From the NCBI RefSeq assembly GCF_041200145.1, contig NZ_CP165734.1, forward strand, positions 6,739,001 through 6,803,000: a DNA stretch of 64,000 nucleotides. The letters are read 5' to 3'. A program made the translations under genes and the position numbers. This document shows positions 18,105-27,659 of the stretch, piece after piece. The notes under the pieces are model-generated. The model searched no databases. It had not been told where the DNA came from and saw only the letters and a list, made by a program, of their open reading frames with translations. The stretch comes from Bradyrhizobium sp. LLZ17 (GTDB lineage: Bacteria; Pseudomonadota; Alphaproteobacteria; Rhizobiales; Xanthobacteraceae). Position 1 is the first letter of the stretch, and the number at the start of each line of letters is the position of its first letter.

Positions 18105-19973
18105 ATGAACACCGGCGCAAATGCATCCGAGCAGGTCGTCGCCGAAGCACAGTGTCCCATGCTGTCGGTCGCAGGCCTCACGACCTCGTTCATGCGCGAG
18201 CAGCAATGGGTCCCGGTCGTTCGCAACGTCTCGTTCGACATTGCCGCGCGGGAAACCGTTGCCATCGTCGGCGAGTCCGGGTCGGGCAAGAGCGTCACCG
18301 CGCTCTCCATCATGCGCCTCATTCCGAGGGAGAGCGGCCGTATCGAGGGCCGCGTCGCGCTTTCCGGCCGCGATCTGCTGACGCTGCCCGAAGCGGGCAT
18401 GAAGGATATTCGTGGCAACGAGATTGCCATGATCTTCCAGGAGCCGATGACGAGCCTCAACCCGGTGCTCACCATCGGCTTCCAGATTGCGGAAGCACTG
18501 ATTCAGCATCGCGGACTGTCGCGCCCCGCTGCCGAGACCGAGACCATCCGTCTGCTCGATCGTGTCCGCATCCCCGCAGCGAAATCGCGTTTTCACGAGC
18601 ATCCGCATCGCTTCTCGGGCGGCATGCGCCAGCGGGTGATGATCGCGATGGCGCTCGCCTGCAAGCCCAAACTCCTGATCGCCGACGAGCCCTCCACGGC
18701 ACTCGACGTCACCATCCAGGCCCAGATACTGGAGCTTCTGAAAGAGCTCCAGCGCGAGGAGGGGATGTCGATCCTCTTCATCACCCACGACATGGGCGTG
18801 GTCGCCGAGATCGCCGATCGCACCGTGGTGATGTATGCCGGCCAGGCGGTGGAGACCGACGCGACTGCGCACATCTTCGCATCACCCTCGCATCCCTACA
18901 CAAGCGCGCTGCTCGCGGCCGTGCCGCGCCTCGGCTCGATGGACGGACGCGCGCGGCCGATGCGTTTTCCGATCGTTGACAAGATGACGGGGACGTCCGA
19001 CGATCCGACGGAAACGCCTGATACGGTCTCGACCGCCGAACGCCCGCTGCTCGAGGTGTCCAACCTCACCACGCGCTTCGCGATCCGGTCGGGATTGTTC
19101 GGAAAGGTCTCCGGCCGGGTCCACGCGGTCGAGAACATCTCATTTACGCTACGCGCCGGCGAGACGCTGGCGCTGGTCGGCGAGTCCGGGTGCGGCAAGT
19201 CGACGACCGGCCGCTCGATCCTCAAGCTGATCGAGCCGGACAGCGGCACGGTTCTGATCGAGGGCCAGGATGTGCTCGCCATGAACGGCCGCACCTTGCG
19301 AGACTTCCGCAAGAGGATGCAGATCGTGTTCCAGGATCCGTTCGCGAGCCTCAATCCGCGCATGTCGGTGGGAACGGCGATCGCCGCGCCGCTGCTCGCC
19401 AACGGCCTCGCCACCGCCGCTCAGGCGCGCGACAAGGTCGCCGATCTGCTCACGCGCGTCGGCCTGACGGCTGACATGGCCGCGCGTTTCCCGCATGAGT
19501 TCTCCGGCGGCCAGCGCCAGCGCATCTGCATCGCGCGTGCGCTGGCGCTCGGACCGAAGCTGATCATCGCCGACGAGGCGGTCTCGGCGCTCGACGTCTC
19601 GATCAAGGCGCAGGTGGTCAATCTCATCCTCGATCTTCAGGCCAGCATGGGCCTGGCCTATCTCTTCATTTCCCACGACATCGCGGTGGTCGAGCGCATG
19701 AGCCATCGCGTCGCGGTGATGTATCTCGGCGAGATCGTCGAGATCGGTCCGCGTGCGGCCTTGTTCGGCAATCCCCAGCATCCCTACACGAAGAAGCTGA
19801 TGGCCGCGGTGCCGGTGCCCGATCCTGCTCGGCGCGGCATCAGGCGCGAGGTCGCCAACGACGAAATCAGAAGTCCGGTGCGCGCGCCGGATTACCAGCC
19901 GCCGGTGCGGCAATATCGCGAAGTCTCGCCGGGTCACGTCGTCCAGGTCTGGGGCGCGGAGTGGTCGGCCTGA
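18105..19973 (+). CDS. Fused double ABC ATPase, DppD-DppF type
   Basis: Cytoplasmic ATPase of the peptide-type importer with both nucleotide-binding domains in one chain of 622 residues. Domain 1 (about 15-275) has Walker A GESGSGKS, signature FSGGMRQR and Walker [14 protein letters not shown]. Domain 2 (about 305-600) has [16 protein letters not shown] and [13 protein letters not shown]. The text [12 protein letters not shown] and its repeat [12 protein letters not shown] end each half, as in oligopeptide ATPases. ATG 18105 has a weak AGGTG upstream; ATG 18087 is an in-frame alternative. It follows the oxidase and dehydrogenase genes rather than the permeases, separated by the family G repeat. 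Confidence 0.94.
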   Translation: MNTGANASEQVVAEAQCPMLSVAGLTTSFMREQQWVPVVRNVSFDIAARETVAIVGESGSGKSVTALSIMRLIPRESGRIEGRVALSGRDLLTLPEAGMKDIRGNEIAMIFQEPMTSLNPVLTIGFQIAEALIQHRGLSRPAAETETIRLLDRVRIPAAKSRFHEHPHRFSGGMRQRVMIAMALACKPKLLIADEPSTALDVTIQAQILELLKELQREEGMSILFITHDMGVVAEIADRTVVMYAGQAVETDATAHIFASPSHPYTSALLAAVPRLGSMDGRARPMRFPIVDKMTGTSDDPTETPDTVSTAERPLLEVSNLTTRFAIRSGLFGKVSGRVHAVENISFTLRAGETLALVGESGCGKSTTGRSILKLIEPDSGTVLIEGQDVLAMNGRTLRDFRKRMQIVFQDPFASLNPRMSVGTAIAAPLLANGLATAAQARDKVADLLTRVGLTADMAARFPHEFSGGQRQRICIARALALGPKLIIADEAVSALDVSIKAQVVNLILDLQASMGLAYLFISHDIAVVERMSHRVAVMYLGEIVEIGPRAALFGNPQHPYTKKLMAAVPVPDPARRGIRREVANDEIRSPVRAPDYQPPVRQYREVSPGHVVQVWGAEWSA

Positions 19974-19995
19974 GGCGCGGAGCCGCCGGGCCGTC

Positions 19996-21219
19996 CTAAG
20001 AATTGACGTGCACGAAATCCCGCAGCAGCGGATAGATCTCGTTGTTCCAGCGTTTGCCCGAGAACACGCCGTAATGGCCGACGCCGGCCTGCATGTGGTG
20101 CACCCGGCGATAGGCGCGCACGCCGGTGCAGAGGTCCTGGGCTGCGAGCGTCTGGCCGATCGAGCAGATGTCGTCCTTCTCGCCCTCGACCGTCATCAGC
20201 CCCATGCGGCTGACCGCCTTGGTGTCGACGGGACGTCCCCGATGCATCAGCTTGCCTTGCGGCAGCAGGTGCTCCTGGAACACGTCGCGCACGGTTTCGA
20301 TGTAGAACTCCGCCGGCAGGTCCATCACGGCGAAATATTCGTCGTAGAAGGTCTTGATGCTGGCGGCCTTCTCCTTCTCGCCCTTGGCGATGTGATTGGC
20401 GAGATCCATGTGTTGCTTGATGTGCCGCTCGAGATTCATCGAGACGAAGGCGGTGAGCTGCACGAACCCTGGATAGACCTTGCGGAGCGCGCCGCGGCAC
20501 TGCACCGGCACATAGTTGATGAGGTTGCTCTCGAACCAGTCGATCGGCCTGCTCTTGGCGAACTCGTTGACCCTGGTCGGCTGGATACGGGTGTCGATCG
20601 GGCCGGCCATCAGCGTCAGCGTCGCAGGCCGTGAGGGGTGATTGCCCTCGCACATGATCGCGGCCGCGGCGAGCGCCGAGACCGACGGCTGGCAGATCGC
20701 GACCATATGCGGCCGCGGCCCCAGCTGTCCGAGGAAGTCGATCAGATGCTCGGTGTAGTCGTCGAGACCGAAGCGTCCCTCGCTGCGCGGAATGTCGCGC
20801 GGATTGTGCCAGTCGGTGATGTAGACGTCGTGATCCTGCAGCAGCGTCTTCACGGTGCCGCGAAGCAGCGTGGCGAAGTGGCCGGACATCGGCGCCACCA
20901 GAAGCATGCGCGGCTGCTCGCCCACGCCCTCCTTCTTGAAACGCAGCAGCGAGCCGAACGGCGTCGAGTAGGCGATCTCCTCGGTGACCGCAACCTCGCG
21001 ATTGCCGACCATGACGCTGTCGATGCCGTAGGCCGGGCGATGGTAAGTGAGGGTGGACCGCGAGATCAGCTCCAGCGCAGCCGAGAGTCGGCCCACCACC
21101 TGATCCGACATGCCCTGTGGCACCAGATGGAGGAATTTGAGCGCGGACGCGGCGCCCGCCCGCCACGGCGCCGTCAGATCCATCTGGTTCTGAAAGGTCT
21201 GATAAAACATCGACATCAT
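19996..21219 (-). CDS. phaZ: Intracellular polyhydroxyalkanoate (PHB) depolymerase
   Basis: Cytoplasmic enzyme that hydrolyses stored polyhydroxybutyrate granules to hydroxybutyrate. The 407-residue product matches the intracellular depolymerase family over its full length. The nucleophile is a Cys in the lipase-box-like motif ICQPSV (Cys about residue 176), as known for Ralstonia PhaZa1, where Cys, Asp and His form the triad; the candidate His is in AGVGHYGVFSGKRW near the C-terminus. Other family texts are MYQTF-like MFYQTFQNQ at the N-terminus, YITDWHNPRDIP and EFYIETVRDVFQEH. It converges on the ABC ATPase gene (22-base gap) and stands alone. Confidence 0.95.
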   Translation of the reverse strand: MMSMFYQTFQNQMDLTAPWRAGAASALKFLHLVPQGMSDQVVGRLSAALELISRSTLTYHRPAYGIDSVMVGNREVAVTEEIAYSTPFGSLLRFKKEGVGEQPRMLLVAPMSGHFATLLRGTVKTLLQDHDVYITDWHNPRDIPRSEGRFGLDDYTEHLIDFLGQLGPRPHMVAICQPSVSALAAAAIMCEGNHPSRPATLTLMAGPIDTRIQPTRVNEFAKSRPIDWFESNLINYVPVQCRGALRKVYPGFVQLTAFVSMNLERHIKQHMDLANHIAKGEKEKAASIKTFYDEYFAVMDLPAEFYIETVRDVFQEHLLPQGKLMHRGRPVDTKAVSRMGLMTVEGEKDDICSIGQTLAAQDLCTGVRAYRRVHHMQAGVGHYGVFSGKRWNNEIYPLLRDFVHVNS

Positions 21220-21400
21220 ACTGAAGTGCCCACCTGTCCGATGTTGTCATGCAATATCGAAGCCAAAGCGGGGTCAAATCGCCCGGAAAACTGGCACATC
21301 GCTTGCTATTCAAGCCGAGCGAGCCACTCGGGAAGCACAGGCAATGGGCACGCCGGTGGGCCCGGCGGGGGGTGCATCACAGGCGTGAGGGAACGGCCAT

Positions 21401-22057
21401 ATGGCGAAAGCGACACTGACCATCAGCAGCAAGAACTACTCATCCTGGTCGCTGCGTGGCTGGCTGCTGACGAAGTTTTCCGGGCTCGATTTCGAGGAGA
21501 TCGTGACCGCGCCGGACGACGCATCGGCGCGCGCCGAAATCCTGTTGCTGTCGTCCTCGATCCTGGTGCCATGCCTGCGGCACGACGGCGCCACGGTCTG
21601 GGATACGCTGGCGATTGCCGAATATCTCAACGAGGCGATGCCGGATGCCGGGCTGTTGCCGGCGGATCGCGTCCAGCGGGCGCATTGCCGCTCGATCTGC
21701 GGCGAAATCCATTCCGGTTTCACCACTCTGCGCGCCTCGCTGCCGGTCAACCTGAAGGGCCACTTCCCGGCCTTCAAGATCTGGTCGCGCGCGCAGGCCG
21801 ACATCGATCGCGTCTGGGCGATCTGGCGCGACTGCCTGGACAAGTCCGGCGGTCCGTTCCTGTTCGGCGAAAAGCGAACCATGGCGGATGCGATGTATGC
21901 GCCGGTGGTGACGCGCTTCGTCACCTATGACGTCAAGCTCGAGCCGCAGCTGAAGGCCTATGCCGATGTCATCATGGCCATGCCCGAGATGAAGGAATGG
22001 ATCGCGGCAGCCAAGGACGAGCCGGCCGAGATCGAGGAGCTGGAGGTCGAATATTAG
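21401..22057 (+). CDS. Glutathione S-transferase family protein
   Basis: Cytosolic GST-fold protein of 218 residues. The thioredoxin-like N-terminal domain (1-80) contains KNYSSWSLRGWLL, the segment that normally holds the catalytic Ser/Tyr and contacts glutathione, and the VPCL cis-proline turn. The helical C-terminal domain includes the conserved capping region GGPFLFGEKRTMADAMYAPV near residue 150. The SSWSLR layout is common in a rhizobial GST group close to maleylacetoacetate isomerase-type enzymes. Substrate unknown. It is monocistronic, with a 181-base gap to the divergent phaZ. Confidence 0.9.
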   Translation: MAKATLTISSKNYSSWSLRGWLLTKFSGLDFEEIVTAPDDASARAEILLLSSSILVPCLRHDGATVWDTLAIAEYLNEAMPDAGLLPADRVQRAHCRSICGEIHSGFTTLRASLPVNLKGHFPAFKIWSRAQADIDRVWAIWRDCLDKSGGPFLFGEKRTMADAMYAPVVTRFVTYDVKLEPQLKAYADVIMAMPEMKEWIAAAKDEPAEIEELEVEY

Positions 22058-22735
22058 GCAGCCGCGCCCCGTCCTGCCCGTTTCGGCGGCGGAACTGGGG
22101 CGTGCAGGGCTGCGCCTCGGGAATTAACGTTTGCAGTCGGCAATGTGCTCAGGCCCGCCCGCGCCTCTCGCAGATGTGGTACGCGCGCACGGGCTGACTT
22201 CGATATCTAGCCGTGAACAGGCGTGGACGGAGCCATCAGGCTGATTCGGACGCGATTCGTTCGAACCGCGTTCCGAAGGTTAAGGTGCCACGCGTCGCCG
22301 TCGCATTTCGGGACAGGTGCGAGGTTTCAGGCGACCCCGGTGTGCTTCATGCGCGGCAGCCGCCATCCGATCACGGTTGCTTCCACCGCGACCCCGGCCG
22401 CGTCATTCTGCCAGCGCCCCCTCGACATAACGGCATGCGAACGGCAGCTGATACGTACCGCTGTGGTCCTCGCACAAAACCTCGACCGGCAGGCCGGGTG
22501 GCGGTTCTCCGGCGCCATCGAATTCCGCCAGACGTCTGTCGCGCGTTGCCATTCCAATAATCTCCCCTCATCAAAGCTGCGGAACGAGCGCCCACTTCTT
22601 CCGCGTACGGTTCATTGCTCCCTGTCCGAGGGAACATGCCAAGCTCAACGCGAGAATGCGGTACGAGTGTGGTAGCTTCGCCAAGGCGCGCCCAATCGGC
22701 GCAAATTGCCGTGATCAATTTGGCAAGGAACCTGG
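22058..22735. other. Long intergenic region with no recognised gene
   Basis: 678 bases between the GST gene and a small exported-protein gene. Several short frames exist on both strands, but none has a plausible ribosome site, family text or protein-like composition. I found no clear inverted repeat of the families seen elsewhere. It may contain a decayed gene or promoter for the downstream gene. Confidence 0.5.
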
Positions 22736-23077
22736 ATGCCGCGCACGTTGGCTGCCGTTTGTTTCGCGATCTTACCGCTCGTCACGCCGGCGCATGCGCA
22801 GGACGTGCCCGGCATCGAGATCTGCACGGTCGAAAAGACCATGGAGCGTCGCACCAGCTGCCTTCAGAGCAATGTCGATTTCCTCCAGAAGACGATCACG
22901 AAACTTAACCTCGATCATCAGCAGAAGCTCGATGCCGCCAATCGCCAGATCGATGCGTTGAAGGTGACGCTTGCCGGCTTGCAGAAGACCATCGGCGATC
23001 TCCAGGCGGCGCAGACGAAGATCATCGAGGATGTGAAGAAGAAGCAGGACGCGCCGGCGCCGAAGGATGCGAAGTAG
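22736..23077 (+). CDS. Small exported coiled-coil protein, unknown
   Basis: 113-residue protein with a signal peptide (AAVCFAILPLVTPAHA, cleavage near residue 21), two Cys (EICTVEKTMERRTSCL) that could form a disulfide, and a long amphipathic helix from about 45 to 100 with heptad-like hydrophobics (LQKTITKLNLDHQQKLDAA). It ends in a Lys/Pro/Ala-rich tail. This looks like a periplasmic coiled-coil protein. No family recognised. A possible ribosome site, CAAGGAA, precedes the ATG. Confidence 0.7.
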   Translation: MPRTLAAVCFAILPLVTPAHAQDVPGIEICTVEKTMERRTSCLQSNVDFLQKTITKLNLDHQQKLDAANRQIDALKVTLAGLQKTIGDLQAAQTKIIEDVKKKQDAPAPKDAK

Positions 23078-23180
23078 GTTTTGTAGGCTGGCAAAGCGAA
23101 CCGTGCGGGAGCAATCCTGATCAAGCGAAGCGCGCGGGGACGGCGCATGATCGCCCCGCTTCGAATGAGAGGCGCAACCC

Positions 23181-24014
23181 ATGAACCCAGCCCAGCGCGC
23201 GCTCTGGTACATCGAAAGCCATCTGACCGAGCCGATGACGCTCGACGAGATCGCTGCGATCGGCGGCGTGTCGCGGTTCCACATGGTGCGCGCGTTTGCC
23301 GCGGCCACCGGCTTGCCGGTGATGCGGTACGTGCGCGCACGCCGGCTGAGTGAGGCGGCGCGCAGCCTTGCCAGGGGCGCGCCGGACATTCTCAGCCTCG
23401 CGCTGGAGGCGGACTACGGCTCGCACGAAGCATTCACCCGCGCGTTCCGCGACCACTTTGGCACCACACCAGAAGCGGTGAGGGCGGCGACGTGCATCAG
23501 CCATCTCAAGCTTCAGGAGCCGATCCTCATGGACTCCACCGTATCAGACAACCTCGCCCCGCCCCGTTTCGAAACCGCAAAGGCCTTTCTTGTCGCCGGC
23601 CTCACTGACCGCATTGCCTGCGACAACGGTGCGATCATTCCCGGGATGTGGCACCGCTTCCACCAGGAGGTCGCCGACATTCCCGCGCGCATTGGCAAGG
23701 TGGCCTATGGCATCTGCTGCAATGGCGACGATGCCGGCAATTTCGACTACATCGCCGGTGTGGAAGTCGCCGACTTCTCGGATCTGCCGCGCCGCTTCGG
23801 TCGCATTCGCATCCCCGAGCAGCGCTATGCGGTGTTCACCCATTCCGATCACGTTGCCTCGATCCGCCGCACCGTCAACACGATCTGGAATCAATGGCTG
23901 CCTGCCTCTGGCCTCAAGGCCGCGGATGCGCCGAACTTCGAGCGTTATGACGAGGCGTTCGATCCCATGACCGGCAATGGCGGCTTCGAGATCTGGGTGC
24001 CGGTGAAGGACTAG
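23181..24014 (+). CDS. AraC-family transcriptional regulator with GyrI-like effector domain
   Basis: 277-residue regulator with an N-terminal AraC DNA-binding domain (about 1-105): two helix-turn-helix units, MTLDEIAAIGGVSRFHMVRA and ILSLALEADYGSHEAFTRAF, the second carrying the family signature. The C-terminal half (about 115-277) is a GyrI-like/SOUL-type ligand-binding domain ending GGFEIWVPVKD, as in Rob and SbmC relatives. Domain order (HTH first) is that of Rob. It probably senses a small hydrophobic or cationic compound. It stands alone; targets are not evident from neighbours. Confidence 0.93.
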   Translation: MNPAQRALWYIESHLTEPMTLDEIAAIGGVSRFHMVRAFAAATGLPVMRYVRARRLSEAARSLARGAPDILSLALEADYGSHEAFTRAFRDHFGTTPEAVRAATCISHLKLQEPILMDSTVSDNLAPPRFETAKAFLVAGLTDRIACDNGAIIPGMWHRFHQEVADIPARIGKVAYGICCNGDDAGNFDYIAGVEVADFSDLPRRFGRIRIPEQRYAVFTHSDHVASIRRTVNTIWNQWLPASGLKAADAPNFERYDEAFDPMTGNGGFEIWVPVKD

Positions 24015-24148
24015 CGCGCAACGCTGGCATACCTTCCCGGTTGCTTGGCAAGACGGACCTGCTTTGCCATAACCGCAGGCAAATCTTGTGTGCGAGGCCC
24101 ATGCCGGACATCCCGCGCAAGCCATAACAAGCAGCCGGGAGGGTCTCC

Positions 24149-25087
24149 ATGTCCGATGTCACGTCCAACGTCCGTGTTCTCGCCACCGACCTCGAATTTC
24201 CCGAAGGGCCGGTGGTGATGCCGGATGGTTCGGTCGTGCTGGTGGAAATCCGCGGCCAGCGTTTAACCCGGGTGTATCCTGATGGCCGCAAGGAGATCGT
24301 GGCCAAGGTGCCGGGCGGCCCGAATGGTGCGGCGCTCGGGCCCGATGGCAAGATCTACATCTGCAACAATGGCGGCTTCTCCTGGATCCCGACCCGCAAC
24401 ATGATCATGCCCGGCCCGCAGCCGGATGATTATCTGGGCGGTTCGATCCAGCGGGTGGATCTGCAATCGGGCAAGATCGAGACCGTCGTGACCAAATGCG
24501 GCGAGCACGAGCTGCGCGGGCCGAACGATCTGGTGTTCGACAAGCACGGCGGTCTCTGGTTCTCCGATTTGGGCAAACGCCGCGCGCGCGAGATGGATGT
24601 CGGCGGCATGTATTATCTCAAGCCCGGCATGACCGAGATCGTCGAGGTCGTGCACGGCGTGCTGCCGGCCAATGGCATCGGGCTGTCACCGGACGAGAAC
24701 ACGGTTTACATCGCCGAGACGCCGACGGGGCGGCTCTGGGCTTATGAGCTCTCCGCGCCCGGCACGCTCAAGCCGCGCGACGCGATTTATCGCGGCGAGC
24801 GGGGCAGGCCGATCTGCGGGCTCGGCGGCTACCAGATGTTCGACTCGCTCGCGGTGGAAGCGAGCGGCAATATCTGCGTCGCCACGCTCGTCTCCGGCTG
24901 CATCTCGGTGATCGCGCCTGATGGCGCGCTGGTCGAGCAGGTGCCGACCGGCGACCGCGTCACCACCAACATCGCCTTCGGCGGCCCCGGGCTCAAGACC
25001 GCCTACATCACGCTCTCCGGCAAGGGCGAGCTGATCGCGATGGACTGGCCGCGCGGCGGTTTGCCTCTCAATTTCCTAAACAAATAA
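24149..25087 (+). CDS. SMP-30/gluconolactonase family protein
   Basis: Six-bladed beta-propeller lactonase-type hydrolase, 312 residues. Family texts are FPEGPVVMPDGSVVLVEI (metal-binding Glu near residue 17), LRGPNDLVFDKHGGLWFSD (Asn/Asp ligands) and LPANGIGLSPDENTVYIAET. These hold the Glu-Asn-Asp calcium/zinc ligands of gluconolactonases and related enzymes. GGGAGGGTC just before ATG 24149 is the ribosome site. Likely cytoplasmic, with no signal peptide. The natural lactone or ester is unknown; GNAT and GMC oxidoreductase genes follow on the same strand, with a repeat in between. Confidence 0.92.
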   Translation: MSDVTSNVRVLATDLEFPEGPVVMPDGSVVLVEIRGQRLTRVYPDGRKEIVAKVPGGPNGAALGPDGKIYICNNGGFSWIPTRNMIMPGPQPDDYLGGSIQRVDLQSGKIETVVTKCGEHELRGPNDLVFDKHGGLWFSDLGKRRAREMDVGGMYYLKPGMTEIVEVVHGVLPANGIGLSPDENTVYIAETPTGRLWAYELSAPGTLKPRDAIYRGERGRPICGLGGYQMFDSLAVEASGNICVATLVSGCISVIAPDGALVEQVPTGDRVTTNIAFGGPGLKTAYITLSGKGELIAMDWPRGGLPLNFLNK

Positions 25088-25103
25088 ACGGTGCTAGTTA
25101 TCT

Positions 25104-25189
25104 TCATTGCGAGCGAAGCGAAGCAATCCAGAAATGCGGTCCGCGGAGACAGTCTGGGTTGCTTCGTCGCTTCGCTCCCCGCAATGACG
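25104..25189. repeat. Dispersed palindromic repeat, family A
   Basis: Copy of the repeat at 1194-1273: starts CATTGCGAGCGAAGCGAAG and ends CTTCGCTCCCCGCAATGACG, with a 20-odd-base variable centre. It fills most of the gap between the SMP-30 and GNAT genes. Confidence 0.85.
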
Positions 25190-25204
25190 TAAGGAGAGAG
25201 TTCA

Positions 25205-25798
25205 ATGCCCTGGCCTGATCCCATCACCCTGCGCGGACAGCATGCCCGTCTGGAGCCGCTGTCGCATGATCATCGCGAGGCGCTGACGAACGCGGTAAAA
25301 GACGGAGAGCTGTCAAAACTCTGGTACACGGCGATCCCTCTGCCGGAGAACATGAGCAAGGAGATCGACCGCCGCTTGGGCCTCCAGGCCGCGGGCTCCA
25401 TGCTGCCGTTCACCGTGTTCGACGGCGGCGGCAACATCGTCGGCATGACGACCTACATGAACATCGATGCCGCCAACCGCCGCGTCGAAATCGGCTCGAC
25501 CTGGTATGGCAAGAGCGCGCAGCGCGGGCCGCTCAACACGCAATGCAAGCTGCTGCTGCTCACCCACGCCTTCGAGGCCCTGAACTGCATCGCGGTCGAA
25601 TTCCGCACGCATTTCTTCAACCACCAGAGCCGCCGCGCCATCGAGCGCCTCGGCGCCAAGCAGGACGGCATCTTGCGCAGCCACCAGGTCGCGCCGAACG
25701 GCGCACTGCGCGATACCGTGGTGTACAGCATCATCGCCGCCGAATGGCCGACGGTGAAAGCGCATTTGAATTATCAACTCAACGACAAGCCGCGCTAA
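25205..25798 (+). CDS. GNAT-family N-acetyltransferase (RimJ/RimL-like)
   Basis: 197-residue acetyl-CoA-dependent acetyltransferase. N-terminal LRGQHARLEPLSHDHREAL and the core beta strands (IVGMTTYMNIDAANRRVEIG) are typical of the RimJ/RimL-like GNAT group. The acetyl-CoA-binding region corresponds to GPLNTQCKLLLLTHAFEAL near residues 102-120, followed by the late-fold text NHQSRRAIERLGAKQDGILR. An AGGAGAG ribosome site precedes ATG 25205. Its substrate (protein N-terminus, antibiotic or metabolite) cannot be inferred. The GMC oxidoreductase gene follows after 15 bases, likely the same transcript. Confidence 0.92.
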   Translation: MPWPDPITLRGQHARLEPLSHDHREALTNAVKDGELSKLWYTAIPLPENMSKEIDRRLGLQAAGSMLPFTVFDGGGNIVGMTTYMNIDAANRRVEIGSTWYGKSAQRGPLNTQCKLLLLTHAFEALNCIAVEFRTHFFNHQSRRAIERLGAKQDGILRSHQVAPNGALRDTVVYSIIAAEWPTVKAHLNYQLNDKPR

Positions 25799-25813
25799 AG
25801 CGGCCGAGGCACC

Positions 25814-27460
25814 ATGGACAGATTTGATTATGTCATCATCGGCGCGGGTTCGGCCGGCTGCGTGCTCACCAGCCGGCTGAGCGAAGATCCCGGCACCAGC
25901 GTCTGCGTGCTCGAGGCGGGCCCTTCCGACTGGCATCCCTACATCCACCTGCCGGCGGGTTTCATCAAGACCTTCCACATGAAGAGCATCAACTGGGCCT
26001 ACCAGCAGGAGGTCGGGGCCTGGACCGGCGGCCGCAGCATCTATGCGCCGCGCGGCAAGACGCTCGGCGGCTCGTCCTCGATCAACGGCCACATCTACAA
26101 TCGCGGCCAGCGCATGGATTTCGACACCTGGGCGCAGATGGGCAATCGCGGCTGGGGCTATGCCGACGTGCTGCCCTATTTCCGGCGGCTGGAGAAGCGG
26201 GTCGGCGAGGGCGAGGAGATTTATCGTGGGCGCGACGGCAACCTCATCGTCACGACGATGAACTGGCGCGATCCGCTGTGCGAAGCCTTCATGGAAGGAG
26301 CGGTCTCGCTCGGCATTCCCCGCAACCCCGACTACAACGGCAAGACCCAGGAAGGCGTCTCCTACTGCCAGCGCACCATCGACAGGGGCCTGCGCGTCTC
26401 CGGCGCGACCGCGTTCCTCAAGCCCGCGATGAAGCGGCCGAACGTGCATGTGCACACCCACGCGCATGCGACCGAGATCATTTTCGAGGGCAAGCGCGCC
26501 GTCGGCGTGCGCTATATGAAGGGCGGCCGCGGTGGCACGCCGGTCGAGGTGCGCGCCAACAAGGAAGTGATCCTGTCGGGCGGTACCTATAATTCGCCGC
26601 AGCTGTTGCAGCTCTCCGGCATCGGCTCGCCGGACCTGTTGCAGGCTCATGGCATCCAGGTGCGTCACGCGCTTCCCGTGGGCGAAGGACTGCAAGACCA
26701 TTACGCCCCGCGCACGGTGGCGCGTGTGAAAGACATCAGGACCATCAACGAGCTACGTCGCGGCCTGTCGCTCTGGGTCGAAGCGCTGAAATGGGCCACC
26801 ACGCGCGGCGGGCTGCTCTCGCTGTCGCCGACCATGGTTTATTGCTTCTGGCATTCCGGCGAGAGTGCCGAGAGCTCGGACTTGCAGCTCACCTTCACGC
26901 CGGCCAGCTACAAGGAAGGCGTGCAGGGTCAGCTCGAGGACGAACCCGGCATGACGGTCGCATCCTGGCAGCAGCGCCCCGAGAGCCGCGGCTATGTCCG
27001 TATCCGCTCGGCCGATCCGTTCGCGCCACCGATCATCCAGACCAATTATCTCGACGCCGAGCTCGACCGCCGCGTCATCGTCGCAGGCATGAAGCTCGCG
27101 CGGCGCCTTTTGAAGTCGGCGCCGTTGTCGCCCTATTACGCCTACGAGGATTTCCCGGGCCCGAACATCAACACCGACGACGAATTCCTGGCGGCAGCCA
27201 CCGAGCGCGGCACCACCACCTTCCACCCCGGCTGCACCTGCCGCATGGGTCCGGCGGACTCCACCTGGGCGGTCGTCGACGACCAGCTCCGCGTCCACGG
27301 CCTCCAAGGCTTGCGCGTGATCGATGCCTCAGTGATGCCGCGCATGATCTCGGCGAACCTGAATGCATCCACGATGATGATCGCCGACCGCGCCTCCGAC
27401 CTGCTCCGCGGCAAACAGCCGATGGAAGCCGCGCGCGTGCCGGATGCCGCGGTGGCGTAG
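25814..27460 (+). CDS. GMC-family FAD oxidoreductase (choline/alcohol dehydrogenase type)
   Basis: 548-residue flavoprotein of the glucose-methanol-choline family. Visible features: ADP-binding motif YVIIGAGSAGCVLTSRL near residue 6; GMC signature 1 RGKTLGGSSSINGHIYNRG near 80; signature 2 around GGTYNSPQLLQLSGIG near 255; and C-terminal catalytic region FHPGCTCRMG (His near 472) with SANLNASTMMIADRASDLL at the end. The size and the CRMG text fit choline dehydrogenase-like alcohol dehydrogenases. The actual alcohol is not known. It lies 15 bases after the GNAT gene. Confidence 0.94.
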   Translation: MDRFDYVIIGAGSAGCVLTSRLSEDPGTSVCVLEAGPSDWHPYIHLPAGFIKTFHMKSINWAYQQEVGAWTGGRSIYAPRGKTLGGSSSINGHIYNRGQRMDFDTWAQMGNRGWGYADVLPYFRRLEKRVGEGEEIYRGRDGNLIVTTMNWRDPLCEAFMEGAVSLGIPRNPDYNGKTQEGVSYCQRTIDRGLRVSGATAFLKPAMKRPNVHVHTHAHATEIIFEGKRAVGVRYMKGGRGGTPVEVRANKEVILSGGTYNSPQLLQLSGIGSPDLLQAHGIQVRHALPVGEGLQDHYAPRTVARVKDIRTINELRRGLSLWVEALKWATTRGGLLSLSPTMVYCFWHSGESAESSDLQLTFTPASYKEGVQGQLEDEPGMTVASWQQRPESRGYVRIRSADPFAPPIIQTNYLDAELDRRVIVAGMKLARRLLKSAPLSPYYAYEDFPGPNINTDDEFLAAATERGTTTFHPGCTCRMGPADSTWAVVDDQLRVHGLQGLRVIDASVMPRMISANLNASTMMIADRASDLLRGKQPMEAARVPDAAVA

Positions 27461-27487
27461 AAACCGGCAAGGTAGACCGGATGGTCC

Positions 27488-27577
27488 TGTAGCCCGGATG
27501 GAGCGTAGCGCAATCCGGGATGACTGCACCGGTTTGCACGACTTACCCGGATTTCGCTGCGCCCCATCCGGGCTACT
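27488..27577. repeat. Dispersed palindromic repeat, family F
   Basis: Inverted repeat with outer arms GTAGCCCGGATGGAGCG and CGCCCCATCCGGGCTAC, plus inner AATCCGGG/CCCGGATT. It lies directly after the GMC gene and may act as its 3' structure. Confidence 0.8.
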
Positions 27578-27659
27578 TGGCCGTCGGGCAAAACACCCGC
27601 CATCTCGTCAATCCCTCACCGCAAAAACATTCCACTTTACCGAAATTCGGAATTGCGGC

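Noticed and set aside
22213..22675. Overlapping short frames in the gap after the GST gene
   Set aside because: No ribosome site, no recognisable domain, and several conflicting frames of equal length.
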